A stretch of DNA of 64,000 nucleotides from an uncultured Prevotellaceae bacterium (GTDB lineage Bacteria > Bacteroidota > Bacteroidia > Bacteroidales > Bacteroidaceae), in assembly GCA_947166345.1 (NCBI GenBank), contig CAMVDU010000003.1:51549-115548 (forward strand), written 5' to 3'. Of the stretch, positions 54,611 through 64,000 are shown piece by piece. The notes beneath the pieces were generated by a model, which was not told the DNA's origin, searched no databases, and worked only from the letters and a program-made list of their open reading frames with translations. The first letter of the stretch is position 1. The number at the start of each line of letters is the position of its first letter. The position numbers and the translations under genes are program-made.

Positions 54611-55417
54611 TCACTCTTCCCCATACTCCGCCATGTTCTCGGCTTCCTCGTCGGGATCGGCGCTGCCCAGATCCATCATGGTTGAGTAGTTGTCCTCAGT
54701 GATCTCGTCATCGTTGGGATCGTCAATCTCGATGTCGTCATCCTCGTCGGGCTTGTTATAGTTGTCTTCAATCTCAACATCGGCATCCTCGTCCTCCTCG
54801 TCAGACGATGAGGCAAACTTCATGCGCGGTTTTTCTGTTTCAGGCTTCAGCTTGGCAAAGATGGCCTCCACCCATGTGCCTTTGGCAACCTCCAATACCT
54901 CGAAGCCGTCCTCAACTTTCTTCTCGTACATGCCGCCCTTCTTGTGGAGACGGTCTTTGGGAAGGGTCGTGGTGGAGATGTCAAAGCCACTCTCAATAAT
55001 GTCCTTGATGCTCTGTGACAGTGAGTCCCAGCCGCCTCCGAAGTTCCTGTCAAGAACCTCCATCAGTTTGGCTGCTGTGATGTGACGGATATTCTCGTAG
55101 GTCAGGTCCGTGACACGAACGATGGGGCGCTTCTTGATGGCCCAGGTCACCTTCGTCTGGTCATCAATCTTCACTGTTCCTACTTTATAGCCCTGCTTCT
55201 CGTATTTCTCCTTAACGATGGGCAGGTCCACTTTGATTTCCTCTATCATAAACGCCGAACGGATAATGTCGATATAGTGACGCAGGTTCTCCTTGATCTC
55301 TATGTCTTTTTCGGCATTGTCGCACATGCGGAAGATATCGTTTTCTTGTACGTCCCATACGCTGCTCTTCGTTAGTGTCTTCAGCGTAAGTACTTTCTTT
55401 CCAGTCTGTTGCTCCAT
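54611..55417 (-). CDS. Conserved hypothetical protein with strongly acidic C-terminal tail
   Basis: 268 aa; tail DEEDEDADVEIEDNYNKPDEDDDIEIDDPNDDEITEDN. Confidence 0.75.
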   Translation of the reverse strand: MEQQTGKKVLTLKTLTKSSVWDVQENDIFRMCDNAEKDIEIKENLRHYIDIIRSAFMIEEIKVDLPIVKEKYEKQGYKVGTVKIDDQTKVTWAIKKRPIVRVTDLTYENIRHITAAKLMEVLDRNFGGGWDSLSQSIKDIIESGFDISTTTLPKDRLHKKGGMYEKKVEDGFEVLEVAKGTWVEAIFAKLKPETEKPRMKFASSSDEEDEDADVEIEDNYNKPDEDDDIEIDDPNDDEITEDNYSTMMDLGSADPDEEAENMAEYGEE

Positions 55418-55447
55418 AGTAAAATGATTTTCTGTTTCTTTTCGCTT

Positions 55448-55456
55448 GCAAAGATA
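55448..55456 (-). promoter_or_regulatory. -7 box TATCTTTGC upstream of the acidic-tail protein gene
   Basis: gcaaagata. Confidence 0.5.
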
Positions 55457-55582
55457 TGAAATTATTATGAATATGAATCATGAATTATAATTTTTTTTGT
55501 ATCTTTGCCATCAAAAATGGCGAACTTACTCCGTCTCGGCAAAAAAAAGAACATATTCTTTTGTTTTGCTCTCGACTTTTCG

Positions 55583-55591
55583 TAACTTTGC
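55583..55591 (+). promoter_or_regulatory. -7 box TAACTTTGC, 9 nt before the rarA ATG
   Basis: Motif ends 55591, ATG 55601. Confidence 0.65.
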
Positions 55592-55600
55592 ACCAAAAAT

Positions 55601-56911
55601 ATGTCAGAACCTTTAGCAGAACGTCTCAGACCCCGCACACTCGACGATTATATCGGTCAACAACACCTAGTAGGCGAGGGCGCTGTACTCCGGAAGATGA
55701 TTGATTCCGGACATATCTCCTCGTTTATCCTCTGGGGACCCCCGGGTGTGGGTAAGACCACGCTGGCACAGATCATTGCCCATCGTTTGGAAACACCGTT
55801 CTATACGCTTTCGGCTGTCACCAGCGGCGTGAAGGATGTACGTGATGTCATCGAACGGGCCCAGAAGGGGCGTTTCTTCAACGAGGCTTCTCCCATTCTT
55901 TTCATTGACGAAATCCACCGCTTCTCAAAGTCCCAGCAAGACTCGTTGTTGGGTGCTGTGGAGCGTGGTATCGTCACCCTCATTGGTGCCACCACTGAGA
56001 ATCCTTCGTTTGAGGTCATCCGTCCGTTGCTCTCACGCTGTCAGCTCTACGTGCTGAAGTCGTTGGAGAAAGACGATCTCCTCAAACTCCTTCAGCGTGC
56101 CATCACTACTGATATCGTTCTCAAAGAACGTCATATTGTTCTTCAGGAGACAGGTGCCCTCCTCCGTTACAGCGGGGGTGATGCCCGCAAACTGCTGAAT
56201 ATCCTGGAACTGGTGGTAGAAAGCGCCGGAAACTCCGGTGAATCCGGAAATTCCGGAGAATCCGGAAATTCCGGAATCGTCATCACCGATCAGTCAGTTG
56301 AGGCTTGCCTTCAGCAGAATCCCTTGGCCTACGACAAGGATGGTGAGATGCACTACGACATCATCTCGGCCTTTATCAAGAGCATACGCGGTTCCGACCC
56401 CGATGCCGCCCTCTATTGGATGGCCCGTATGATTGAGGGGGGCGAAGATCCTCAGTTCATTGCGCGCCGCATGGTCATCTCAGCATCCGAGGATATCGGT
56501 CTGGCTAACCCCAACGCCTTGCTGTTGGCTAATGCCACCTTCGATACTGTGATGAAGATAGGTTGGCCAGAAGCCCGTATTGCGCTGGGTGAGTGTGCTG
56601 TTTATTTGGCTACGTCACCCAAGAGTAACTCTGCCTATCTGGGCATTGATGCAGCTCTGGCACTGGTGCGTCAGACGGGTAACCAGCCCGTACCCCTTCA
56701 TCTGCGTAATGCGCCCACCTCACTCATGAAAGATCTGGGCTATAGCGATGGCTATCAATACCCTCATGATTTCCCGGGTCATTTCACGCCCCAGCAGTAT
56801 ATGCCTGATGCCCTGCAGGATCAGCGTCTCTGGCACGGACAACACAGCCCCTCAGAAGAGAAACTGTACCAGCGCATGGTCAACTACTGGGGCAAGCGGT
56901 TTGAAAGTTGA
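55601..56911 (+). CDS. rarA: Replication-associated recombination protein A (AAA ATPase)
   Basis: PLAERLRPRTLDDYIGQQHLVGEGAVLRKMIDSGHISSFILWGPPGVGKTTLAQIIA, GATTENPSFEVIRPLLSRCQLYVLKSL. Confidence 0.96.
   Translation: MSEPLAERLRPRTLDDYIGQQHLVGEGAVLRKMIDSGHISSFILWGPPGVGKTTLAQIIAHRLETPFYTLSAVTSGVKDVRDVIERAQKGRFFNEASPILFIDEIHRFSKSQQDSLLGAVERGIVTLIGATTENPSFEVIRPLLSRCQLYVLKSLEKDDLLKLLQRAITTDIVLKERHIVLQETGALLRYSGGDARKLLNILELVVESAGNSGESGNSGESGNSGIVITDQSVEACLQQNPLAYDKDGEMHYDIISAFIKSIRGSDPDAALYWMARMIEGGEDPQFIARRMVISASEDIGLANPNALLLANATFDTVMKIGWPEARIALGECAVYLATSPKSNSAYLGIDAALALVRQTGNQPVPLHLRNAPTSLMKDLGYSDGYQYPHDFPGHFTPQQYMPDALQDQRLWHGQHSPSEEKLYQRMVNYWGKRFES
56226..56277 (+). repeat. In-frame nonamer tandem (CCGGAAATT/CCGGAGAAT)x5.8 inside rarA
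   Basis: ccggaaact ccggtgaat ccggaaatt ccggagaat ccggaaatt ccggaat; encodes AGNSGESGNSGESGNSG. Confidence 0.96.
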
Positions 56912-56920
56912 TAAGGTAAA

Positions 56921-56963
56921 AGTGAATAGTGAATAGTGAATAGTGAATAATTTGCTACCGCCG
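56921..56963 (-). repeat. Composite head+heptamer element, copy 5: (AGTGAAT)x4 + AATTTGCTACCGCCG
   Basis: agtgaat x4 then aatttgctaccgccg, directly after rarA. Confidence 0.93.
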
Positions 56964-56987
56964 TGGAGGTCTACAAGTCTATTGTCT

Positions 56988-57017
56988 AAACTCCTACACT
57001 CCTAAACTCCTAAACTC
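56988..57017. repeat. Octamer island (AACTCCTA), reverse complement of the 3528-3555 class
   Basis: aaactcctacactcctaaactcctaaactc. Confidence 0.88.
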
Positions 57018-57021
57018 AACA

Positions 57022-57058
57022 AATCCCCGCCCTGTTCATTGTGAACGGAGCGGGGATT
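57022..57058. terminator. Bidirectional hairpin between convergent rarA and the DUF4957-like gene
   Basis: aatccccgc ... gcggggatt. Confidence 0.75.
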
Positions 57059-57079
57059 CTGTTATGAGAGAGTAGGGGA

Positions 57080-58738
57080 TTACTTACGCCAGCGGGGATC
57101 ACCTGCACTTGACTTACGTGCATCAGCATCTGCTCCAAGGGTGAAGTCAGCACTGGCAGCATTGGCAAATTCAGGATCGGCTACTGTGCCTTCTGTATCA
57201 AACCAAGCGATGGTGGCATCAGCACCAGTACCGGCAGCTGTCAGGTTCTGGCAGTTCCAGTAGAAGTTGTTCCTCAGCGTTGGTGTTGGGTCTGAACTGG
57301 CCTGGTTGGTGAAACCGCGCTTATAGGTTGTGCCTACAACAACGTTATTGGTGAATGTCAGTTTGTTACCGGCAAAGCGCACATAAAGCAGACGATAATT
57401 GGCAGCACCAGCTTCATTGCCTGCACCCACATTGTAGAGTGTACACTGGTCAACGGTGACAACGGGACCTGCTTCACCTGTGAAACTGCCTGATGCATCG
57501 TCAATACGTATGAAGTCACGAACACTGGCAACAGTGTAGAAGGTGCTGTTGGTCAGGTTAATCTCACGGGGCAGACCCTTACGGCTGTCGATGAAGTCAC
57601 CACCGCTACACTCAATACCGTGGATGATACAGTTGTTGAAGTTAATGGCACTCACGATAGCCTGAACATTCAGGTAGATGAGACCCTTACCGTCAGTGCG
57701 TCCAAAGATTTCGCAGTTTTGGATGTCCAAAGCACCAAATTCTACACCTGCTGCAGCCTGATCAAGCTTGTAGTTGAAAATCTGGTCAGCGCTACCGTTG
57801 TCAGTACCGTTGATGATAACCTGACTCATGTTAAGACCGGCACCGTCGTATAGTTCGAAACGACCCTTGATGACAGGCTGATCTGTTGGATAGATACCCT
57901 TGATGGTGATGGTCTTTAAGATCTTCACTGCACCGGTAGATATCAGTTCGCCAGTTTCATCGTCATAAACGGCATTCAGTCGGTAGGTTCCTCCATAGAG
58001 GGCAAACACGTCACCTTCTTCAGCTTCTTCGAGGGCAGCCTTCAGGTCATCGGTGTCGTGCAGGATGATAGCTCCTTCGAGATCGGCAATCGTTGTGAAG
58101 TTACGGTTACCGCATTGCTTACCATTATAATATAGATAGGCGGTATAGTCCGTTTCAGGGGTAAGACCGTTGATGGTAGCTTCTCCTGCCTCTGCTTCTT
58201 CAGGAGTCACCTCATGGGTGATGTCACCCACGACAATGGTAGAAACGCTGAATCCTTCCTCGGCTTCCCATCTGAGCGTGACGCTGCGGTCAGCAATGTC
58301 AGAGGGCTTGGGAGCCTTCAGAAACTGCTTCGTATTCGTTTTGAAGTAGGCTCCGTTCCAGGTAGAAGTGCGGCTTTCATTGTCGGCTGTGATAGCCTGC
58401 ACATACACTGTATATTGGGTGTCGAAGAAGAGCCCGTCGATCAGAACAGGAATCTGGTCTTCTGTAATACCCTCAATCGCCTTGGCAGGTGTAGCTGTCA
58501 GGTTATATGACATGCTGTCCTCTGCAAACACCAGCAGATTGTAGCTTGTGGCCTTTGCCGACGGTGTCCACTTGATGATTGCACTTGTCTCTTGCACATT
58601 GGAAGCCTCGAGGTTGATGGGTGAGAGGTTACGGCTAAGCTCATAGCTTGTAATCTCCTCGCTCTGGTCGCTACATGCTGTGAAAGCTGCTGCAGCAACA
58701 CCTAACGTGCATAATGTTAATATTTTAATCGTTTTCAT
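57080..58738 (-). CDS. Surface lipoprotein with fibronectin III-like domains and beta-helix/DUF4957-DUF5123-like C-terminus
   Basis: Lipobox AAFTACS; FN3-like SNVQETSAIIKWTPSAKATSYNLLV; parallel beta-helix-like ILHDTDDLKAALEEAEEGDVFALYGGTYRL. Confidence 0.82.
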   Translation of the reverse strand: MKTIKILTLCTLGVAAAAFTACSDQSEEITSYELSRNLSPINLEASNVQETSAIIKWTPSAKATSYNLLVFAEDSMSYNLTATPAKAIEGITEDQIPVLIDGLFFDTQYTVYVQAITADNESRTSTWNGAYFKTNTKQFLKAPKPSDIADRSVTLRWEAEEGFSVSTIVVGDITHEVTPEEAEAGEATINGLTPETDYTAYLYYNGKQCGNRNFTTIADLEGAIILHDTDDLKAALEEAEEGDVFALYGGTYRLNAVYDDETGELISTGAVKILKTITIKGIYPTDQPVIKGRFELYDGAGLNMSQVIINGTDNGSADQIFNYKLDQAAAGVEFGALDIQNCEIFGRTDGKGLIYLNVQAIVSAINFNNCIIHGIECSGGDFIDSRKGLPREINLTNSTFYTVASVRDFIRIDDASGSFTGEAGPVVTVDQCTLYNVGAGNEAGAANYRLLYVRFAGNKLTFTNNVVVGTTYKRGFTNQASSDPTPTLRNNFYWNCQNLTAAGTGADATIAWFDTEGTVADPEFANAASADFTLGADADARKSSAGDPRWRK

Positions 58739-58759
58739 TGTTTTCTTGTTTTTTATGAG

Positions 58760-60664
58760 TTAGTCAGACAATTGACCGTAGATACCGTCATTGTTCAGCA
58801 TACCGTTGCTGTTGCCGATGAAGTAAGTCCAGATGGGCCACAGACAGTTCATGCTGGGCTTATCTACAACATAAAGACCATTGATGATGTCGTCGGTAAT
58901 GCGGGCTTCGCCATCGCTCAGGAACCATCCCTTGCTCTCGAAGCCGTCGTCCTTCATGTCCTTACCGGTATCGTCGCTGTCACCATGGTTCAGACCATAG
59001 ATAACCAGCGTCTCACCATCTACAGGCGTATCGAATACCTCTGCCGATGCAGGAATCACCATGTCTTTTTCGTAGAGTTTCACATAGACCTTCTCGGGCA
59101 GGTCTGCATATTCGCCTTGGCGTGTGGCCAGACGGCGCAGTTTCTCCTTGGCCTCAGCCATCTTCTCGTCGATGATACCCCAGCGAATGAGGTCCGGCTT
59201 GCGGAGCACCTCGCCTGCAAACTCAAAGGCACGCTGATCAACAATACCCTTGAAGAAGGCCTCCTTGTTGGCTGTATATTGAGCCATCAGTGCTGCTACC
59301 TTGTCAGCAGGCAGGGCTCTATCGAGGATAGGCTGCATATACTGAGCGGCAGCGGCAGGACCGTCGAGCTCGTTGATAGCTTCGGCAGCCATCAGATAGA
59401 CGTCTGCCAGACGCATGTACTGCCAGTTGATACCATCGTCGTTGGTGGAGGTCACGTAACGGTTCATCCACTCATAGCGCAGCTTGCCGAAGTACATAGC
59501 TGTAGGATTGCTGATCACTTGCGGCACCTTATAGACATTGTAGTTGATGCCGTTGTTGTTGACGCTGGTGGCAGTACCGTCGGTCTTTGCACCCCAACGA
59601 TAGGGCACGCAGGTGATGTCGCGACGGATGTCGTCCTTGTCATAGTCATAGAACAGCGTGGGCAGAGGACCGTTCACACCACCACGTGGCTGGTAGGTGT
59701 ACTGGTCTTCCACCTGATGGCGTACGCCCCATGTGTAGAGCACACGTCCACGACCTTCTGAGAAAGGAATCTCCCACAGACTCTCACCACCTGCCGATGT
59801 GTCGTCGGTACAGAGCTTGGTGAAGTTCTCCTTAAAGGTACCCAGTCTGTTGTGACCGCTGTTGATGATGTCAAGACATTCCTCCTTGGCAATCTGATAC
59901 ATCAGTTCGGGAGCCAGTTCGGGATCGTTGGAACGGCGGAAACCATCACCGCGCAGACCATAGCCGCCTGCATAGAGGGCGATACGGGCACGCAGACCCT
60001 TTACAAAAGACTTGCTGATGCGCTCTGTAGAACGTGTGATAGCGTTCTCATTGGGCCAATAGCAGTAGTCCTCAGCCTCTTTCAGGTCTGCCAGCAGCTG
60101 CTTGTAGATAACATCACGACTGGTGCGTCCCTGATACATGTTCTCCGAGTTGTTGGGCTCGAAACGGGCAGGTACGTCACCCCACGCCTTGATCAGGTCG
60201 TTATAGACAACGGCGCGCAGTGTCAGTGCCTCACCAAGCAGTTGTGCCATCTCCGGACGACTCTGTACATTGCCGAATTCGCGCAGACCCTTGATAGCCA
60301 GGTTGGCACGCTCAATACCCTCATAGAACTTAGCGTAGGCATTGGTGGCGTTGTTCATCTGTCCATTGTCAGCTGTCGTGTTGTAGTTAGCCAGCGCATA
60401 TTTGTCTGTCAGACGGTCCTTGTAGGTCGGGGTGTTGATCCACTCTACATCCGTATTGATGCCATAGTAGGGCAGGAAACGTCCGCGGTAGGAGTTTGTC
60501 TCACCGAACGATACGTGGATGGACATAATCTCTGATTCGGCAAGCGAATAGACAGAGAACACCGACGATTCGTCAAGCGAGGAGATAGAAGGGGCATCCA
60601 TGTCGCATGAAGACAACCCTACAAGCGACAGGGCCACGATAGATATTTTGATATAGTTTTTCAT
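58760..60664 (-). CDS. SusD/RagB family nutrient-binding outer membrane lipoprotein
   Basis: VALSLVGLSSCDMDAPSISSLDESSVFS, RLADVYLMAAEAINEL, RAFEFAGEVLRKPDLIRWG. Confidence 0.95.
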   Translation of the reverse strand: MKNYIKISIVALSLVGLSSCDMDAPSISSLDESSVFSVYSLAESEIMSIHVSFGETNSYRGRFLPYYGINTDVEWINTPTYKDRLTDKYALANYNTTADNGQMNNATNAYAKFYEGIERANLAIKGLREFGNVQSRPEMAQLLGEALTLRAVVYNDLIKAWGDVPARFEPNNSENMYQGRTSRDVIYKQLLADLKEAEDYCYWPNENAITRSTERISKSFVKGLRARIALYAGGYGLRGDGFRRSNDPELAPELMYQIAKEECLDIINSGHNRLGTFKENFTKLCTDDTSAGGESLWEIPFSEGRGRVLYTWGVRHQVEDQYTYQPRGGVNGPLPTLFYDYDKDDIRRDITCVPYRWGAKTDGTATSVNNNGINYNVYKVPQVISNPTAMYFGKLRYEWMNRYVTSTNDDGINWQYMRLADVYLMAAEAINELDGPAAAAQYMQPILDRALPADKVAALMAQYTANKEAFFKGIVDQRAFEFAGEVLRKPDLIRWGIIDEKMAEAKEKLRRLATRQGEYADLPEKVYVKLYEKDMVIPASAEVFDTPVDGETLVIYGLNHGDSDDTGKDMKDDGFESKGWFLSDGEARITDDIINGLYVVDKPSMNCLWPIWTYFIGNSNGMLNNDGIYGQLSD

Positions 60665-60684
60665 TGTCTTATTCCTCCTTCATT

Positions 60685-63600
60685 TTAGAAATTCAAATTC
60701 AAACCGACAACGAACTGACGACTACGAGGATAGCCCGAGTAGTCAACACCAGGTGTCAGGTTGTTCTTACGGATACAGTCAGCCTCGGGATCAGAGCCAG
60801 AGTAGCCTGTGATGCAGAATACGTTATAAGCTGTGGTGTAGAAACGCAGGCTGCTGATGCCTACACGGTTTGTCAGCTTCTCAGGCAGGGTGTAACCCAG
60901 CGTCAGGGTGTTCAGACGCAGGAAGTCAGCATCCTCGATAGCCCAGTCGGTGAGCACGAAGTGCGACATGTAGGGCGACCACATGGTGGTGTTCTGGTTC
61001 AGTGCAGCCAACTCGGTGGGGTCTGTCACGAACTGTCCGGCCTCATTCACGTAGGTCCAGCGCTTACCCGAAGCCATCTCTGTGCTCAGGTTACGATACT
61101 GCGAGAACTTGGTGTACGATGCAGTTGTATATTCAATCTTGTTGGCATTGTAAACCTTGTTGCCAATGCTGAAGTTGAAGTTTGCCGAGAAATCAAAGCC
61201 GTAGGCACGGGCATTGATGCCGAAACCACCAATGAAGTCGGGATTGACATTACCAATTGTTGTGATATCGTTGGCATCAATCACACCATCAGGTGTACCT
61301 TCAGGACCACTGATGTCCTGCAGCTTCATAGAACCTGGACGGATGGTACCGATAACGCTTGATGAGTTGGCGACACCTTCTTTCAGTACCCATTCCTTTG
61401 TGGTGGCGTTGTAACCTTCGAAGTCTGATACCTCGTAACGTCCGGCATTCTTATAACCGATAATCTCGCCAACAGCGTGACCCACGGCTACACGGTAGTC
61501 ATTGCCGATTTCTGTTGAGCCCCAGTTGGTGTTGGTGTCAAAGTCTTCACGGCCCAACTCCTTAATCTCATTCTTGTTATAGCCGATATTACCGGTGAAG
61601 TCAATACCCCAGTCCTTCTTGTTGACAATGTGGTAGGTCAGAGACACTTCGAAACCTTTGTTCTCTGTCTTACCCAGGTTACGATACTGTGTGTCATAGC
61701 CGGTTCCTGATGTGGGGAACTCAATCAACAGGTCGTTAGTGGTGTTGAGGTAGGCCTCGATGGTACCGTTCAGTTTGCTGTTGAACAGGGTGAAGTCAAG
61801 ACCGACGTTACGTGTGACGGTGGTCTCCCATTTCAGGTCGGGGTTAGCCATCACCTTTGAAGGTGCCCAATAGGTTGTAATACCATTGACCCATGTGGTG
61901 GCCTTGGGGCTGTACTCCTGCACGAGCTGACCGACGGGGATATTGTTGTTACCGGCAGTACCGTAGCTGAAGCGCAGCTTCAAGTCGTCCAGCCAATCGC
62001 GCGTGTTCCTCATGAAAGGCTCGTCAGAGATACGCCAAGCCAGTGCTGCTGAGGGGAAGTAACCCCAACGGTTGCCCTTCGAGAACTTCGAAGAGGCATC
62101 GGCACGGAACGTTACTGTTGCCAGGTATTTGCCTGCGAAATCGTAGTTAGCACGGCCAAACCAAGAGAGCAGCTTGTCATCTGCGCTGTAGAAATCCTCC
62201 ACGGTATAGGGTGTGCCCTGTGCTGTGAGCTTCCATGCTGTTTCTGAGTCATAGTCTGTGGGGAAGCCATGTACCTCGTCGGTGATGGCGTGTTTCTTGG
62301 TAACCACCCACTCATGACCCAGCAATACGTTCAGATGATGAGGACTGTTCTTCTCAAACAGTTTCTTGAAGTTGTAGCTGATGGTGTTGGTGTTACGGAA
62401 GCGGTGACGCTTGGTGTCAACGTTTCTGATGGCAGGCTTACCTTGGTTGTCACCTGTCGGGATGTTCTTGATATAATAGGCAGAAAGACCCCAGAAACGC
62501 TGGTTGAACTCATCGTAGGTGTCGTAGCCGACCTCACTCTTCAGCTTCAGATCCTTATAGACCTCCCATCCGAATGAACCGGCAAGGTTCAGATTGCGGC
62601 GTTCCTTCTTCTGGTTGTTGTCCTTAGCAGTCGTGATAGGATCATAGAAACTGGAGCCTTCCAGTTCGTCGGTACCGTCGATACCCTTCATGGGCAGTGG
62701 GGTGTAGAGCACGGCATAACGCAGACGGCGGTCTGTGTCGTATGCACCTGCAGCTTCGTTGGCGCCACCACCTTTGATGTCGGTGTCAGCATAGCGTGCC
62801 TGGAAGTCCAGTGTTGTTGTGCTCGTGGGTTTGGTGTTCAGTTTCAGAGAGAAGTTATCACGCTTGAACGAAGAACCGTACATGATAGCTTTATCGTTCA
62901 TGTGAGCATAGCTGAATGCATACTTCATGCTCTCAGAACCACCATTGATGTTGATGTTGTGGTTGAAGGTGTGACCCGTACGACCGTATGTGATATCCTG
63001 CCAGTCGTTGCCTTCAATGCCCTTGTAGAGGTCCATATCCTGATAGTTACCGAACTTATCAGTATAGTGGTTGATCTTGCTGGCATCACCTCCGTTGTAG
63101 AGCAGGGCATATTCATACTGCCACTTGGCATATTCGTAGGTGTCGAGCACGTCGTAGGTCTTCGCAATCGACTTCCAGCTGTAGTAGGCATTATAGCTCA
63201 CCTTGGTCTTACCTGCCTGACCGCTCTTGGTCGTTACCAGGATAACGCCGTTGGCACCACGCGAACCGTAGATAGCGGTTGACGAAGCATCCTTCAGTAC
63301 GGTGATGTCCTCGATGTCGTTGGCAGGAATGTCGCTGATACCATCTACGGGGAAGCCGTCAACGATATACAGTGGGGCGTTCGACTGTGTGATAGAACCA
63401 CCACCACGCACGCGGATCTTCACCTCGGCATCGGGCGAGCCTTCAGTCGTGGTGATCTGTACACCGGGCATCTTACCCGTTAGGGCTTCCGATGCGTTGG
63501 CAACAGGCACTGCCTGCAGAATATCACTGTTGACGGTGGCTACCGAACCGGTGATATCCTTTTTCTTCACTGAGCCGTAACCGATGACTACCACCTCGTT

Positions 63601-63903
63601 CAGCGAGGTGTTGTCCTCTTGCAGCACAATGTTGACGGATGACTTACCCTTCACGTTAACGGTCTGGGTTTTCATACCTACATACGAGATGACGACGGGT
63701 TTGCCACTCGACTTGATAACGGCATTACCATCCAAGTCGGTGATGGTGCCATTCGAGGTGCCTTGTTCTACGACATTGGCACCGATGATGGGCTCACCCT
63801 CCGCGTCTTTCACATTGACCTTGACGGTCTGCGCCTGAATGCTGCCTGCTATGAGTAGCATCGTTAAAACAAGCGCCGTTCTAATACTCTTTTTAAAAGA
63901 CAT
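60685..63903 (-). CDS. SusC/RagA family TonB-linked outer membrane protein
   Basis: VKVNVKDAEGEPIIGANVVEQGTSNGTITDLDGN, VVVIGYGSVKKKDITGSVATV, VLKDASSTAIYGSRGANGVILVTTKSG. Confidence 0.97.
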   Translation of the reverse strand: MSFKKSIRTALVLTMLLIAGSIQAQTVKVNVKDAEGEPIIGANVVEQGTSNGTITDLDGNAVIKSSGKPVVISYVGMKTQTVNVKGKSSVNIVLQEDNTSLNEVVVIGYGSVKKKDITGSVATVNSDILQAVPVANASEALTGKMPGVQITTTEGSPDAEVKIRVRGGGSITQSNAPLYIVDGFPVDGISDIPANDIEDITVLKDASSTAIYGSRGANGVILVTTKSGQAGKTKVSYNAYYSWKSIAKTYDVLDTYEYAKWQYEYALLYNGGDASKINHYTDKFGNYQDMDLYKGIEGNDWQDITYGRTGHTFNHNININGGSESMKYAFSYAHMNDKAIMYGSSFKRDNFSLKLNTKPTSTTTLDFQARYADTDIKGGGANEAAGAYDTDRRLRYAVLYTPLPMKGIDGTDELEGSSFYDPITTAKDNNQKKERRNLNLAGSFGWEVYKDLKLKSEVGYDTYDEFNQRFWGLSAYYIKNIPTGDNQGKPAIRNVDTKRHRFRNTNTISYNFKKLFEKNSPHHLNVLLGHEWVVTKKHAITDEVHGFPTDYDSETAWKLTAQGTPYTVEDFYSADDKLLSWFGRANYDFAGKYLATVTFRADASSKFSKGNRWGYFPSAALAWRISDEPFMRNTRDWLDDLKLRFSYGTAGNNNIPVGQLVQEYSPKATTWVNGITTYWAPSKVMANPDLKWETTVTRNVGLDFTLFNSKLNGTIEAYLNTTNDLLIEFPTSGTGYDTQYRNLGKTENKGFEVSLTYHIVNKKDWGIDFTGNIGYNKNEIKELGREDFDTNTNWGSTEIGNDYRVAVGHAVGEIIGYKNAGRYEVSDFEGYNATTKEWVLKEGVANSSSVIGTIRPGSMKLQDISGPEGTPDGVIDANDITTIGNVNPDFIGGFGINARAYGFDFSANFNFSIGNKVYNANKIEYTTASYTKFSQYRNLSTEMASGKRWTYVNEAGQFVTDPTELAALNQNTTMWSPYMSHFVLTDWAIEDADFLRLNTLTLGYTLPEKLTNRVGISSLRFYTTAYNVFCITGYSGSDPEADCIRKNNLTPGVDYSGYPRSRQFVVGLNLNF

Positions 63904-64000
63904 AAAAATGGTGTTGTTAGTAAATGAAAGTTAGTTAATTATTTGATACCTAAAATCCGCAACTATCATCCAATACACGATTAAGGGTAGATTTATGAGT

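Overview
The window looks like a Bacteroidales (Prevotella-like) chromosome segment. This is inferred from TAnnTTTG(C) -7 promoter motifs, a short RpoD, an LpxC-FabZ fusion, SusC/SusD and NhaD/Rho types. Gene content is mostly housekeeping: leuC-[leuD-leuA fusion]-leuB, ruvC, rho, nhaD, an MFS transporter plus S9 peptidase, yidC, rpoD, tilS, an rRNA methyltransferase, ftsK, a lolA-like gene, tRNA-Lys(CTT), GH8, GH30, a CE12-like esterase, rsmG, panB, uxaC, truA, dapA, rplU-rpmA, miaA-lpxA-lpxC/fabZ-lpxD, maf-kdsC, rarA, and a DUF4957/FN3-like surface protein with SusD-SusC at the right edge. I see no CRISPR array, prophage, IS transposase or rRNA. The unexplained signal is repeat architecture at three scales. 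(1) There are three tandem arrays with an exact 22-nt period, each about five units of dyad-symmetric sequence (7092-7201, 26757-26866, 50707-50816). (2) There are about 20 short islands of degenerate 7-, 8- or 9-mer tandem repeats. They abut or overlap start and stop codons, and the same consensus classes also occur in-frame inside conserved genes (leuA, tilS, the rRNA methyltransferase, a TonB receptor, rarA). (3) A five-copy composite element has a fixed head, GCGGTAGCAAATTATTCACT, followed by heptamer repeats. In addition, leuD and leuA are joined in one ORF through a linker encoded by a palindrome, and a perfect 27-bp inverted repeat flanks a 130-nt AT-rich spacer. All homology calls come from reading the sequence; no database search was run.
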